Source of the DNA: Thiomicrorhabdus sp.
GTDB taxonomy: Bacteria; Pseudomonadota; Gammaproteobacteria; Thiomicrospirales; Thiomicrospiraceae
Assembly: GCF_963677875.1 (NCBI RefSeq)
Contig: NZ_OY782564.1
Location: forward strand, 124,001 to 188,000
DNA: 64,000 nucleotides
Direction: 5' to 3'
Shown piece by piece: positions 42,915 to 52,126 of the stretch. The notes beneath the pieces are model-generated. The model saw only the letters and a program-made list of their open reading frames with translations, did not search any database and was not told the DNA's origin. Position 1 is the first letter of the stretch; every line of letters begins with the position of its first letter. A program made the position numbers and the translations under genes.

Positions 42915-44273
42915 ATGTCAGAAAAAAAACTTGCCGCTTTTAAGGCTTACGATATCCGCGGCGAAGTGCCGAAAGATTTGAACGAAGAACTCGCCTATAA
43001 AATCGGGCGGGCGTTCGCCAGTGATTTTTCCCCAAAAACCGTCGTCGTCGGACACGATATCCGCTTGGAAAGTCCCGGGCTCTCCTCCGCATTATGCCAG
43101 GGCCTTATGGACAGTGGTGTCGACATTTTCCACCTTGGGCTGTGCGGAACCGAGGAAGTCTATTTCGCAACCAGCCATTACCAAACCGACGGCGGGATTA
43201 TGATTACCGCCAGCCATAACCCCAAGGGCAATAACGGAATGAAGCTGGTAAGCAAAGGATCGGCGCCGATCAGCAGCGATTCCGGCTTGCGGGAAATGGA
43301 ACAGCGTATTCTTAACGATACCTTTGAAGCCCCTGCTCAAAGCAAAGGACAATTTTTCGAAAAACACGACAAAACCGCTTACATCGAACATCTCATGAGT
43401 TATGTCGATTTAAACACATTAAAACCGTTTAAGTTTGTCGTCAATGCCGGAAACGGCGCCGCCGGCCCGACCTTTGACCAGATCGAAAAACACCTGCCTT
43501 TCCAAATCGTCAAACTCCACCATCAGGCCGACGGCAATTTCCCGAATGGCATCCCAAATCCGATGATTGTCGAAAATCGAACGGCAACTTCTGAAGCCGT
43601 CATCAAAGAACACGCCGACATGGGAATCGCCTGGGACGGCGATTTCGATCGTTGTTTCCTGTTTGACAATCAAGGGAATTTCATCGAAGGTTATTACCTT
43701 GTCGGCCTGCTCGCCGAAACGCTGCTGGCCAAACACCCTGGAGGGAAAATCGTTCACGATCCGCGCCTGACCTGGAACACCATTGAACAGGTCAAACAAG
43801 CTGGAGGAGAGCCAATTCTTTCTAAAACCGGGCACGCTTTTATCAAAGAACGCATGCGCAAAGAAGATGCCGTTTACGGCGGTGAAATGTCGGCTCATCA
43901 CTATTTCCGGGATTTTGCCTATTGCGACAGTGGAATGATTCCGTGGTTGCTGATTGCCGAATTGATGAGTAAAAGCGGTAAAACCTTGAATGAACTGATT
44001 GTCGAACGCGAAGCCGCCTTTCCGTGCAGCGGGGAGCTGAATTACCGCGTAAAAGACAGCGCTTCAATCATCGCCAGTGTCGAAGAATTTTACACTGCGC
44101 ACAATCCTGTGATTGATCGTACAGATGGATTGAGCATGGAGTTTCCGAACTGGAGAATGAATATCCGCTTATCGAATACCGAACCTTTGCTTCGCCTGAA
44201 CGTCGAGTCCAGAGGGGATAAGGATCTGGTCTGGAGCAAGGTTGCGGAAATCGAAACCATGATTAAAGCTTAA
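42915..44273 (+). CDS. manB: Phosphomannomutase/phosphoglucomutase (ManB/AlgC type)
   Basis: This 452-residue alpha-D-phosphohexomutase converts hexose 6-phosphate to hexose 1-phosphate for GalU or GDP-mannose synthesis. The phosphoserine loop is TASHNPKGNNGMK (about residues 94-106) and the metal site DGDFDRC is near residue 240. GGEMSAHHYFRDFAYCDSG is the sugar-binding segment, and RLSNTEPLLRLNVES is the phosphate-binding motif. The segments fit ManB/CpsG more closely than glucose-specific mutases. Last gene of the operon. Confidence 0.92.
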   Translation: MSEKKLAAFKAYDIRGEVPKDLNEELAYKIGRAFASDFSPKTVVVGHDIRLESPGLSSALCQGLMDSGVDIFHLGLCGTEEVYFATSHYQTDGGIMITASHNPKGNNGMKLVSKGSAPISSDSGLREMEQRILNDTFEAPAQSKGQFFEKHDKTAYIEHLMSYVDLNTLKPFKFVVNAGNGAAGPTFDQIEKHLPFQIVKLHHQADGNFPNGIPNPMIVENRTATSEAVIKEHADMGIAWDGDFDRCFLFDNQGNFIEGYYLVGLLAETLLAKHPGGKIVHDPRLTWNTIEQVKQAGGEPILSKTGHAFIKERMRKEDAVYGGEMSAHHYFRDFAYCDSGMIPWLLIAELMSKSGKTLNELIVEREAAFPCSGELNYRVKDSASIIASVEEFYTAHNPVIDRTDGLSMEFPNWRMNIRLSNTEPLLRLNVESRGDKDLVWSKVAEIETMIKA

Positions 44274-44406
44274 GCGTCACCTAAAAACGTCAACGCTCAA
44301 GCTTCTTCAGCAAAACAGCAGCAGCACTCGACAGGGTGTCTGCCGTTTTTTCTTTACCGACTTTTTCTGTTTCGCTTTCTCTTTGATCTGAGTTCAAATT
44401 CTTCCG

Positions 44407-45498
44407 CTAGCGAATTCTCTGCATCCAAAGGATGGCAATCAACAACAGTACCGCCGCCGGAGAGAGAGCGCCAAGAATAACCGGCCAATGATACACCACG
44501 CTTAAATTACCAAGCAGCTGATTCAATAGATGGAATCCCATTCCAATCAGAACGCCGAAGAAGATTCTTTGTCCCATGCTAACCTGTCTCAAAGAGCCGA
44601 AAATCAGCGGAAACACAATTGCAATCATGGCAATCACCACTAACGGCATCGAAACCTTTTTCCAAAACGCCAACTCATAATCCCCTGCATCCAATCCGTT
44701 GCCTTTCAGGAAAGCGATGTACTGATACAAATCCCAGATGCCCAGATACCGGGTTTCCAAATCCAGTTTGACGAAATCTTCCGGAGCCAGAGGGAGATGC
44801 CCCTGGACCTGATCGGTCAAGGTATCGCGCAAGCTCAATTGCGCAGGAAAACCTTCCAAAAGCGGCAATTCCCATCTCAGCTCGCTTCTGCTCGAATCAT
44901 AAAATAACCAACTACCTTCCCGATAGCGGGCTGAATCGACTTTTTCGAATTCACGAATTTGGTTACCTTCCAGACGATAAAAGGTCAGATCGCGCAACTC
45001 GTTCTGAGACAATACCTGACCAATATGGATATATTCGTTATCCTGGCGAACCCAGAACCCCTGCTCACTACCGACGGCAATATTCTTATTCAAGGCTTCG
45101 GCACGCATCTTGACCGCATAGGCTTCACTCTCTGGAGCAATCCATTCTCCAAGCGAAGCAATCACCAGCCACATCAGCAACGCCGTTTTCAAAACAGCAC
45201 CCAGAATTCGCTTAACAGACCACCCCGTCACTCGCAAAACAGTCAATTCAGAACGATTTGCCAGCCCACCAAGCCCCATTAAGGTGCCAATCAAAAGCGC
45301 GATCGGAAAAATTTCATAGCCGTATACAGGCACTTTAAGCAAGGTATACAAAACACCTTTCGACAGAGTATAGCCATCGGAAAGCTTACCCAGCTGATTC
45401 ATAAACTCGAAAAAGGAAAGAATCACCAACAAAACCAGCATGACCAGAAAAGTATGCAGCAAAACCGTCTGCCCGAGATAACGTTCGATGCGATTCAT
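44407..45498 (-). CDS. lptG: LPS export permease LptG
   Basis: This 363-residue inner-membrane subunit of LptB2FG has six membrane helices, three on each side of a periplasmic jellyroll domain (about residues 110-270). Family features are MNRIERYLGQTVLLHTFLVM, RSELTVLRVTGWSVKRIL and the C-terminal hydrophobic block. Its start shares one base with the lptF stop (TAATG). Its ATPase partner LptB and the bridge proteins are encoded at 938-2783. Confidence 0.94.
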   Translation of the reverse strand: MNRIERYLGQTVLLHTFLVMLVLLVILSFFEFMNQLGKLSDGYTLSKGVLYTLLKVPVYGYEIFPIALLIGTLMGLGGLANRSELTVLRVTGWSVKRILGAVLKTALLMWLVIASLGEWIAPESEAYAVKMRAEALNKNIAVGSEQGFWVRQDNEYIHIGQVLSQNELRDLTFYRLEGNQIREFEKVDSARYREGSWLFYDSSRSELRWELPLLEGFPAQLSLRDTLTDQVQGHLPLAPEDFVKLDLETRYLGIWDLYQYIAFLKGNGLDAGDYELAFWKKVSMPLVVIAMIAIVFPLIFGSLRQVSMGQRIFFGVLIGMGFHLLNQLLGNLSVVYHWPVILGALSPAAVLLLIAILWMQRIR

Positions 45499-46598
45499 TA
45501 CTTTTCGCTCCCTTGCAGACTCAAAGAGCCATTAACGGAAGTCCGCTCCGGCATTGGAATCGTCTTCTGCCACAAAGCCCAAAGCAGATACAGGATCGGA
45601 ATCGGCCATAATCCGACCCAGCCGGGCCAGATGCCTTCTTTTATCAAATCCTGACCGTAAACCAACAACTGGTTATAGACAATGTAAGCAACCAGAGCAA
45701 TAAATAATTTGGCAAAACGCCCTTCACGCGGATTGGTTTTGCTTAACTTCAAACCCAGCAAACCGAAAACCAGCAAACCGAAAGGCGTCACCAGCCGCCA
45801 CTGTAAGATCGCCTGATCTTCCGGACGATCCGATTGCCACAATTCCGCCGTACTCGCTTCGAATTTTCCCGGCTTTCCTGCTGCAACGCTCAAAGCAGGC
45901 AGAGCGCCTTCAAAACGCTTGAAAGTTTGCACTTGCAAACCTGCCTGCTCGCTGCCAAGCCCTCGATAACTCCAACCGGACTCCAGCCGCAAAACAATCT
46001 GGCTCTGTTGCTGAATGAAACGACCTTTTTCCGCAACCAACACCCAGGGCGTTTCCCGCTCTCCGTACTGAATCCACACATCCTTCATCCGACCTCGGGC
46101 ATCAATGTCTTTTGCATACAGCACGCCGGCGCCGTTCGGCAGAACGTTGAATTTCCCGGGAATCAGCCCGGCGACCGGCGAAATTTCCTGAGCCTCGCGA
46201 ATCAACTCTCGCTCCGTCTGATAGCTCCAGGGCGTTACATACAGCGTAATCCAAGCGGCGAAAATGACCAGTGGCAGAAAAAACCACGTAACCAGTTTTT
46301 TAAAATAGCCTCCGGAAATACCGCAACTTTGCAGAACCACCATTTCCTGATCCTGATACATTCTTCCGAAAGCCAGCAACACACTGATCAAAGCCACCAG
46401 AGGTAAAAGAATTTCCAAAGCGGCGGGAATCTTCAAGAACAGCACCTGCACGACCACTGATGCAGGCAACTTGCCCTCTACCGCCATTGCCAGTAATTTG
46501 GTCGCCTCAGTACCAAAAGCGATCAACAGCAGTACGATCAAGACCGCAAAAAACGTTGCACTCAATTCTTTGATCAAAGTCTTATCGAGAATTCGCAA
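45498..46598 (-). CDS. lptF: LPS export permease LptF
   Basis: This 366-residue partner of LptG has the same six-helix plan. Typical segments are MRILDKTLIKELSATFFAVL, RMYQDQEMVVLQSCGISGGYFKKLV and the periplasmic GLIPGKFNVLPNGAGVLYAKDID. It is divergent from pepA with about 230 bases between, a common gammaproteobacterial arrangement. Confidence 0.94.
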   Translation of the reverse strand: MRILDKTLIKELSATFFAVLIVLLLIAFGTEATKLLAMAVEGKLPASVVVQVLFLKIPAALEILLPLVALISVLLAFGRMYQDQEMVVLQSCGISGGYFKKLVTWFFLPLVIFAAWITLYVTPWSYQTERELIREAQEISPVAGLIPGKFNVLPNGAGVLYAKDIDARGRMKDVWIQYGERETPWVLVAEKGRFIQQQSQIVLRLESGWSYRGLGSEQAGLQVQTFKRFEGALPALSVAAGKPGKFEASTAELWQSDRPEDQAILQWRLVTPFGLLVFGLLGLKLSKTNPREGRFAKLFIALVAYIVYNQLLVYGQDLIKEGIWPGWVGLWPIPILYLLWALWQKTIPMPERTSVNGSLSLQGSEK

Positions 46599-46827
46599 AT
46601 CGGCTCTCTCCGCGTTAGAATAGGGTAAATTTTTTTAATAGCTCAAACCGTCGAACCTTGTGCATCGGAAAAAGGCGCTGACACTTTCCCGAAAAGTTCT
46701 AAAACGCCCATTATACAAATAAAGCCGTTCTTCCTTGCCGTTAAAGCAGCCCGATCGCTTCAATAAACTCCGAGCACTCACTCAAGACGAAATTATGACA
46801 CAACCGTAGAGTTCAGGTACACAGCGC

Positions 46828-48297
46828 ATGAAACCCATTCAATTTCAATTTCAAACCGATTTACCAAACATCGACACCTTATTAGTTCCAGTCAATCAGG
46901 AAGGGCAGGTTTCCGAGGCACTCTCTTCACTGCCGTTTTTTTCCGCTCTCCAAAAGCTGACGACAGAACTGTTTGAAAACGGGGATTTTTCAGGCAAAAC
47001 CGCCAAAGCACAATTACTGATCACCCCGTCGGACATCGCGGTGCGTCGTTTGATTCTGATCGGGATCGGCGACACTTTGACAACCAAAAACTATCTAAGC
47101 TGCCTGAAATCCGCCGCAACCACGCTGGATCACTGCGGCGCCCTGTCCGTACTGAATGCTTTGGCTCTCGTCTATCCGGCAGAGCGAGATCAGAGCTGGG
47201 CTTTAATGCAAAACGCCCAGGCTTTCCAACGCAGCTTCTACGACTACAGCCATGAAAGCCGCGGCGAACATACTCCGAAAGAACCGACCCTTTCAAGTAT
47301 GAGTTTTCCTTGCGATGCAGACAATGCCTCGGTGCAACAGGGGCAAGCCACAGCATTCGGTATGGCCCTGACACAAGACCTGGCCAACATGCCAAGCAAC
47401 TTCTGCACCCCCAGCTATCTGGCAGAAACGGCGCAGCAGCTTGCCGATGAATACGGTTTTGGCATTGAAGTGCTGGAACGCGATGAAATGACAGCCATGG
47501 GAATGGGCTCTTTTATGGCGGTCGCGCAAGGAACCAAAACCCCACCAAAAATGATCTCTCTCCGCTACCAGGGAGCCGGAGATTCCGCCCCAGTCGCTCT
47601 GGTCGGAAAAGGAGTGACTTTCGACACCGGAGGCATCTCTTTGAAACCGGGAGCGGCAATGGACGAAATGAAATACGACATGAGCGGCGCGGCAACCGTT
47701 CTGGGAGTATTCAAAGCTCTCGGTGAACTTAAGCCCGCCATCAATGTCGTCGGCGTCATTCCCGCGACGGAGAACATGCCTTCCGGAAACGCAATCAAAC
47801 CGGGTGATGTCGTCACTTCTCTGTCAGGACAAACCATCGAAATCCTGAACACCGATGCCGAAGGCCGTTTGATTCTGTGTGACGCTCTGACTTACGCCCA
47901 GCAGAAATACCAACCAGAAAAAGTGATCAATATGGCCACTTTGACCGGTGCCTGTATTATTGCCCTCGGCCATCACGTTTCCGGTTTAATGGCCAACAAT
48001 CAGGAACTGGCGGAAGCCATTCTCAAATCAGGTCAAAACACCTATGACCGCTTCTGGCAGCTTCCATTGGGCGAAGAATGGGATGAGCAATTGAAATCCA
48101 ACTTTGCGGACATGGCCAATATCGGCGGGCGTTCGGCCGGCACAATTACCGCAGGCCAATTTCTGGCGCGCTACACCAAAGACGTTCCATGGGCCCACCT
48201 GGATATCGCAGGAACCGCCTGGGTCAGCGGCGATAACAAAGGCGCTACCGGACGTCCGGTTCCCGCACTGGTTGATTTCCTGATGACTCAAATCTGA
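46828..48297 (+). CDS. pepA: Leucyl aminopeptidase PepA
   Basis: This 489-residue cytosolic M17 metallopeptidase removes N-terminal residues. The metal and catalytic segment VGKGVTFDTGGISLKPG (about residues 254-270) and the M17 signature NTDAEGRL are intact. In E. coli PepA also binds DNA and assists Xer recombination. It precedes holC by 18 bases, the usual pair. Confidence 0.96.
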   Translation: MKPIQFQFQTDLPNIDTLLVPVNQEGQVSEALSSLPFFSALQKLTTELFENGDFSGKTAKAQLLITPSDIAVRRLILIGIGDTLTTKNYLSCLKSAATTLDHCGALSVLNALALVYPAERDQSWALMQNAQAFQRSFYDYSHESRGEHTPKEPTLSSMSFPCDADNASVQQGQATAFGMALTQDLANMPSNFCTPSYLAETAQQLADEYGFGIEVLERDEMTAMGMGSFMAVAQGTKTPPKMISLRYQGAGDSAPVALVGKGVTFDTGGISLKPGAAMDEMKYDMSGAATVLGVFKALGELKPAINVVGVIPATENMPSGNAIKPGDVVTSLSGQTIEILNTDAEGRLILCDALTYAQQKYQPEKVINMATLTGACIIALGHHVSGLMANNQELAEAILKSGQNTYDRFWQLPLGEEWDEQLKSNFADMANIGGRSAGTITAGQFLARYTKDVPWAHLDIAGTAWVSGDNKGATGRPVPALVDFLMTQI

Positions 48298-48315
48298 AGC
48301 AGCGGCCACGGATCA

Positions 48316-48744
48316 ATGAGCGAACAACAAGACGTTCTTTTCTATGTTTTGAACAGTCACTTACCGCAGGAACGCGAGGCGTTTCTGCATCGGCTGATTA
48401 ACAAAATCTGGCAGGAACGGCGCCATTGCGATGTTCGCTTCGAATCTGTCGACGATGCTCGACGCTATGATCTGGCTTTGTGGGACGCCAAACCACAGAG
48501 TTTCATCCCGCATGGCCTCGGCAAACATCCCGCCCCAATCCGGCTATACAACGACAATATCGCTGATCCGTGCGGTGATGTTCTGATCAATCTTCACCCG
48601 GAATTTTTCGAGCATTTCAAAGATTACCGGCGCACCATCGAAGTACTCGATCAATCCGAGTATCTGATCCAAATGGGACGGGAACGATGGAAGGCCTACA
48701 AACAGCGAAACATCGAGCCAACCGTGCATAAAATCGGCTTTTAA
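48316..48744 (+). CDS. holC: DNA polymerase III chi subunit
   Basis: This 142-residue chi subunit links the clamp loader to single-strand binding protein. It shows DVLFYVLNSHLPQEREAFLHRLINKIW at the N terminus and FIPHGLGKHPAPIRLY, both typical. It lies after pepA as in many gammaproteobacteria. valS, which normally follows holC, is not here; an M14 peptidase gene follows instead. Confidence 0.9.
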   Translation: MSEQQDVLFYVLNSHLPQEREAFLHRLINKIWQERRHCDVRFESVDDARRYDLALWDAKPQSFIPHGLGKHPAPIRLYNDNIADPCGDVLINLHPEFFEHFKDYRRTIEVLDQSEYLIQMGRERWKAYKQRNIEPTVHKIGF

Positions 48745-48864
48745 ACGACCTTTTCCAGACGTCGAACAAAATATGCACAGCCTTTGCAAACTTCATTAAC
48801 GAACTCGCCTGCTTTTCTGAGATAATGTAACCTTTCAACTCGAATGGCTTGCCGACTCGAATCC

Positions 48865-49806
48865 ATGAAACTGTCTAATCGTGTTCTACTTACCTTATCC
48901 GTCTTCGGATTCAGCCTGCTTCTGTCCCCCTGCTCTTCGGCGGCAGAAAGCTCTAAATCTGTCGTTCAATCTTTCTGCAAAGAGTTTTCCACGAAACTGA
49001 GAACCGTAAAATATCAAGGATGCATGGATTTTGACCTGCAGGTTGCTGGCCTGAAAAGCAAAGAAAACCGGCCGCTAACCTATCGGGAATTCACCCCTGA
49101 CGATCCAACCAATCCGGCCCATAACGGTAAAATTCTGTTCATCAGCGGAATTCACGGTGATGAATACACCGCCATCAGCATTACTTACCTGTGGATGCAG
49201 GCAATGCTGAAACACCAATACAAAAGCACTCAGCACTGGCTGTTCATGCCGCTCGCCAATCCGGACGGCTTGCTTGGCAAAAACCCGGCTACGCGAATGA
49301 ATGCCAACGGCGTTGATCTGAATCGCAACTTCCCTTCCCCAGACTGGGATCGCTGGGCACTGAAATACTGGAAACACCGCTATGCCAAAAACCCGCGCCG
49401 CTACCCGGGGCCGGCCGCCGCATCGGAAAATGAAACCAAATGGATGGTTCAAGTCATCGAGGAATTTCAGCCGGACGCGATTATTTCGGTGCATGCGCCA
49501 TACGGTCTGTTGGATTACGATGGGCCGGAATACGCAACACCGAATAAAATCGGTATTTTAAAACATCGGGAACTGGGAACCTTTCCGGGTTCTTTGGGAC
49601 GCTATGCAGGAGAATACTTGGAAATTCCGGTCTTAACTTTGGAGTTAAGAGCCGCAAACACCATGCCCGGTGAAGCGGAAATCATACAGATGTGGCAGGA
49701 TATCGAAGACTGGGTTCAAGAACAGGTTCCGACTTTACGTGCGAAACGTTCATCAACGGGAACCACCGCTCTCCAGCAAACCGAAAGTAACACCAGACAG
49801 CATTAA
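48865..49806 (+). CDS. Exported M14-family zinc carboxypeptidase-like protein
   Basis: About 313 residues. A signal peptide (KLSNRVLLTLSVFGFSLLLSPCSSA) precedes an M14 domain. The zinc ligands are visible as HGDEYT (H..E) and later SVHAP (H). The substrate site is NANGVDLNRNFP and the catalytic glutamate lies in LTLELRA. Related proteins (MpaA/Csd4-like) trim peptidoglycan peptides or muropeptides. The start at 48865 gives a sensible signal peptide; an in-frame ATG 21 bases upstream is possible. Confidence 0.82.
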   Translation: MKLSNRVLLTLSVFGFSLLLSPCSSAAESSKSVVQSFCKEFSTKLRTVKYQGCMDFDLQVAGLKSKENRPLTYREFTPDDPTNPAHNGKILFISGIHGDEYTAISITYLWMQAMLKHQYKSTQHWLFMPLANPDGLLGKNPATRMNANGVDLNRNFPSPDWDRWALKYWKHRYAKNPRRYPGPAAASENETKWMVQVIEEFQPDAIISVHAPYGLLDYDGPEYATPNKIGILKHRELGTFPGSLGRYAGEYLEIPVLTLELRAANTMPGEAEIIQMWQDIEDWVQEQVPTLRAKRSSTGTTALQQTESNTRQH

Positions 49807-49963
49807 AAGTATTAAAACGGCACACTGCAAAAAATGGGCTGGGATTTCCAAGCGCTTACCTGCACGGGAAATCCATCTCGGTGACAAAATAGAAAGCAAT
49901 AATTGAAAACGTTAAAAACAAAACGTTACCCAATCGCACTGGCTAGTGCTAGATTAAAGAAGG

Positions 49964-51061
49964 CTATACCCGAGTATTTACCTTCACAGGCTCTTCGGAT
50001 TGCAAAACCATTCTCCAATCCCCCTCCGGATCTCTCTGCCAGAATTGATGAACCAACTCATTTTTCTTATGCGATGGGAAAGTGACATAAAACAGATTTT
50101 TTTCGTTCGGATAACGATACACGCTCACGTTCTTCCAGGGCACTTTAGCATAGTGGTCTCCCAACCAGGCTTTCACTTCTTTGAGAACGACTTTTTTATC
50201 ATCACTGAAGGTAAACGCCTGCTTCTCTTCGTCGACAATGACAACAGGGGTCGAATAAGAAAGCTTATAGTCACTTAACAGCTTCTGCATCGCGTTGTTG
50301 TTCAGAACGACACAGCCGCGACTGGCACGCGGGGCACGCGTATAGGTGTCGCTCGGCACGCCGTGCAACCAGATTCCCGAACCGGTTTTTCCCTGATTTC
50401 GATCCCATTTGTTCGGGTAATTAAGCGGCAAGGCACCAACACCATACAAATCAGGCAACATGGCTCCCGGCAGGAGATCGACCACATGGTAAACGCCAAG
50501 TGGCGTGCGCAGATCACCTTCTTTCTGCTTGCCACTGCCTTTACGGCCAATGGTTACATAATAATCCGCCACTTTCTGCATCTGGCCGGTTTTCGGATTG
50601 CGCTCATACAGATACAGACGGCTTTCATTCAGGCTGACAACCAACAGATGAGGTTGATCCGCTGTTTTCAAGACATATTTATCCAATCCCGGAGCCTGAC
50701 GCATCGCCGACTGCGCAAAATCCCAACGGACCCGCGCCTCATCTTCCAGCTTGGCCACTTCTTTACCGTAACGCTTGCGAATCTCCGCCATCAACTCAGT
50801 ATCACCGGCTTTCAATGCCATCAAATCCGCTTTCATCAATTGCGCCAGCTTATATTTCGGATATTGGCTACTTAAATCTTCAAAATGCGATAAAGCACGA
50901 TCCAGAGCCAGACCCTGAATCGATTCCAGACCGGACAACAGATTCTGTTCCGCCTCGGCGACTTCGTCCGCCAGAGCCGGTACACTCAACATGCTCGAAA
51001 GCGCTAAAGGCATCAACAGGTTTCGAACAACCGGTGAACCTTGAGCAAACTTAGTCTTCAT
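49964..51061 (-). CDS. L,D-transpeptidase (YkuD domain)
   Basis: About 365 residues from the ATG at 51061. A signal peptide ends near VPALA. A helical region follows, then a YkuD domain (about residues 140-270) with the catalytic motif HGVPSDTYTRAPRASRGCVVL (histidine, serine and nucleophile cysteine). The C-terminal region (about 280-365) resembles an NTF2-like accessory domain. It forms 3-3 peptidoglycan cross-links or attaches proteins. The start overlaps the end of the upstream TPR gene by 11 bases. Confidence 0.88.
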   Translation of the reverse strand: MKTKFAQGSPVVRNLLMPLALSSMLSVPALADEVAEAEQNLLSGLESIQGLALDRALSHFEDLSSQYPKYKLAQLMKADLMALKAGDTELMAEIRKRYGKEVAKLEDEARVRWDFAQSAMRQAPGLDKYVLKTADQPHLLVVSLNESRLYLYERNPKTGQMQKVADYYVTIGRKGSGKQKEGDLRTPLGVYHVVDLLPGAMLPDLYGVGALPLNYPNKWDRNQGKTGSGIWLHGVPSDTYTRAPRASRGCVVLNNNAMQKLLSDYKLSYSTPVVIVDEEKQAFTFSDDKKVVLKEVKAWLGDHYAKVPWKNVSVYRYPNEKNLFYVTFPSHKKNELVHQFWQRDPEGDWRMVLQSEEPVKVNTRV

Positions 51062-52064
51062 CGCTAGTGGCCCTCTCACTTACAATTTTCCAATCACCCT
51101 GCTTCGCCTTCCAGACCAGAGTTTTATGCATACTGTCCTTAAAACGATCCGACTGGTAGCGCTGCGAGAACGTTACTTTGCGTTCGTCCGAAGAAACCTC
51201 TTCAACTCGAATATCATCCAGATAAATCCGGATAAATTTCGGACGCTTCAGAATTCGCTGCCGTGACCGCTCCCATTCAGAATACGCCATACCGTTCTTC
51301 GGCACAAATTCCTCTCGATCATAGAAGCTGAGATAGCGATCAACATCCTGAGAAGCCCAAGCCTGACGCCACGACTCAACCAAACCGGTCATTTCCAGAG
51401 CATTAATCGAATCCGCCAAATTGAACTTAGGCTTGCTGATTTCAGGCTCGGATTTCGGTTCCTGATGGCTATTGATTGCAATAACCAGCTCTTCTTTCGG
51501 TTTTTGCTTCTCTTCGCGACTGTTCTCTTTTTTCGCAGGCACCGGCTTGGCTTCTGCAATCTGCACAGGCGCAGCGCTTTCGGCAACTTCATAACCCAGC
51601 CATTCGCCCTTAGGTTCTACCAGCTTGCTTTTACTGAAAACATTTTTATAGGCTTTCTGTGCCTGGTAGGCGTAAATCTGGTTCAGGTTATCCAAAGTCG
51701 TCGCAATTTGTTTGTCAGACTGGAGAGACTGGTCAAGCACCCTTTCCGCTTCATCATATTTACGCTGTTTCATAAGAATAACCGCGAGATTATTCTGCAA
51801 AGCTCTCTGTAACTCGATCGTGTTTGTCGGATTGCGTTTCAGATCCATCCAGATTTTGTACGCTTTATCCAGCGCACCGCGTTTGGCGGCATCTAAGCCG
51901 TACTGAAACTGCTGCTGCTGTTTCTGAGGAGATAGACCTTCAGCGACAGCGAGAGGAGAACTCAAAACAAGGCACAACGCCAAACATCCTGCGTAAGGAA
52001 GCGAAACCGGGGAAAATCTGAAAAACATGAATTTGCGTAAGTTGAATGAAGAATGCGCCTGCAT
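51051..52064 (-). CDS. TPR and NTF2-like domain exported protein, partner of the L,D-transpeptidase
   Basis: This 337-residue protein has a signal sequence (hydrophobic part LPYAGCLALCLVLSSPLAVAEG). TPR-like repeats (about residues 50-135; ALQNNLAVILMKQRKYDEAERVL) and a charged linker rich in Lys, Glu and Pro follow. An NTF2/Cds6-like domain (about 225-335; LVESWRQAWASQDVDRYLSFY) ends the protein. Cds6-type domains accompany L,D-transpeptidases, and the two genes overlap by 11 bases, so they act together in wall cross-linking. An ATG at 52028 is an alternative start. Confidence 0.8.
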   Translation of the reverse strand: MQAHSSFNLRKFMFFRFSPVSLPYAGCLALCLVLSSPLAVAEGLSPQKQQQQFQYGLDAAKRGALDKAYKIWMDLKRNPTNTIELQRALQNNLAVILMKQRKYDEAERVLDQSLQSDKQIATTLDNLNQIYAYQAQKAYKNVFSKSKLVEPKGEWLGYEVAESAAPVQIAEAKPVPAKKENSREEKQKPKEELVIAINSHQEPKSEPEISKPKFNLADSINALEMTGLVESWRQAWASQDVDRYLSFYDREEFVPKNGMAYSEWERSRQRILKRPKFIRIYLDDIRVEEVSSDERKVTFSQRYQSDRFKDSMHKTLVWKAKQGDWKIVSERATSDED

Positions 52065-52126
52065 AAGTCTGATCTAATCTCGTAAAAGCGATAAGTAAAA
52101 ACCGTAAATATTATAAGTATCTTATT

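Noticed and set aside
44268..44303. Inverted repeat AGCTT-AGCGT/ACGCT-AAGCT as a terminator after manB
   Set aside because: A stem is possible but no T-run follows on either strand, so it is not listed as a terminator.
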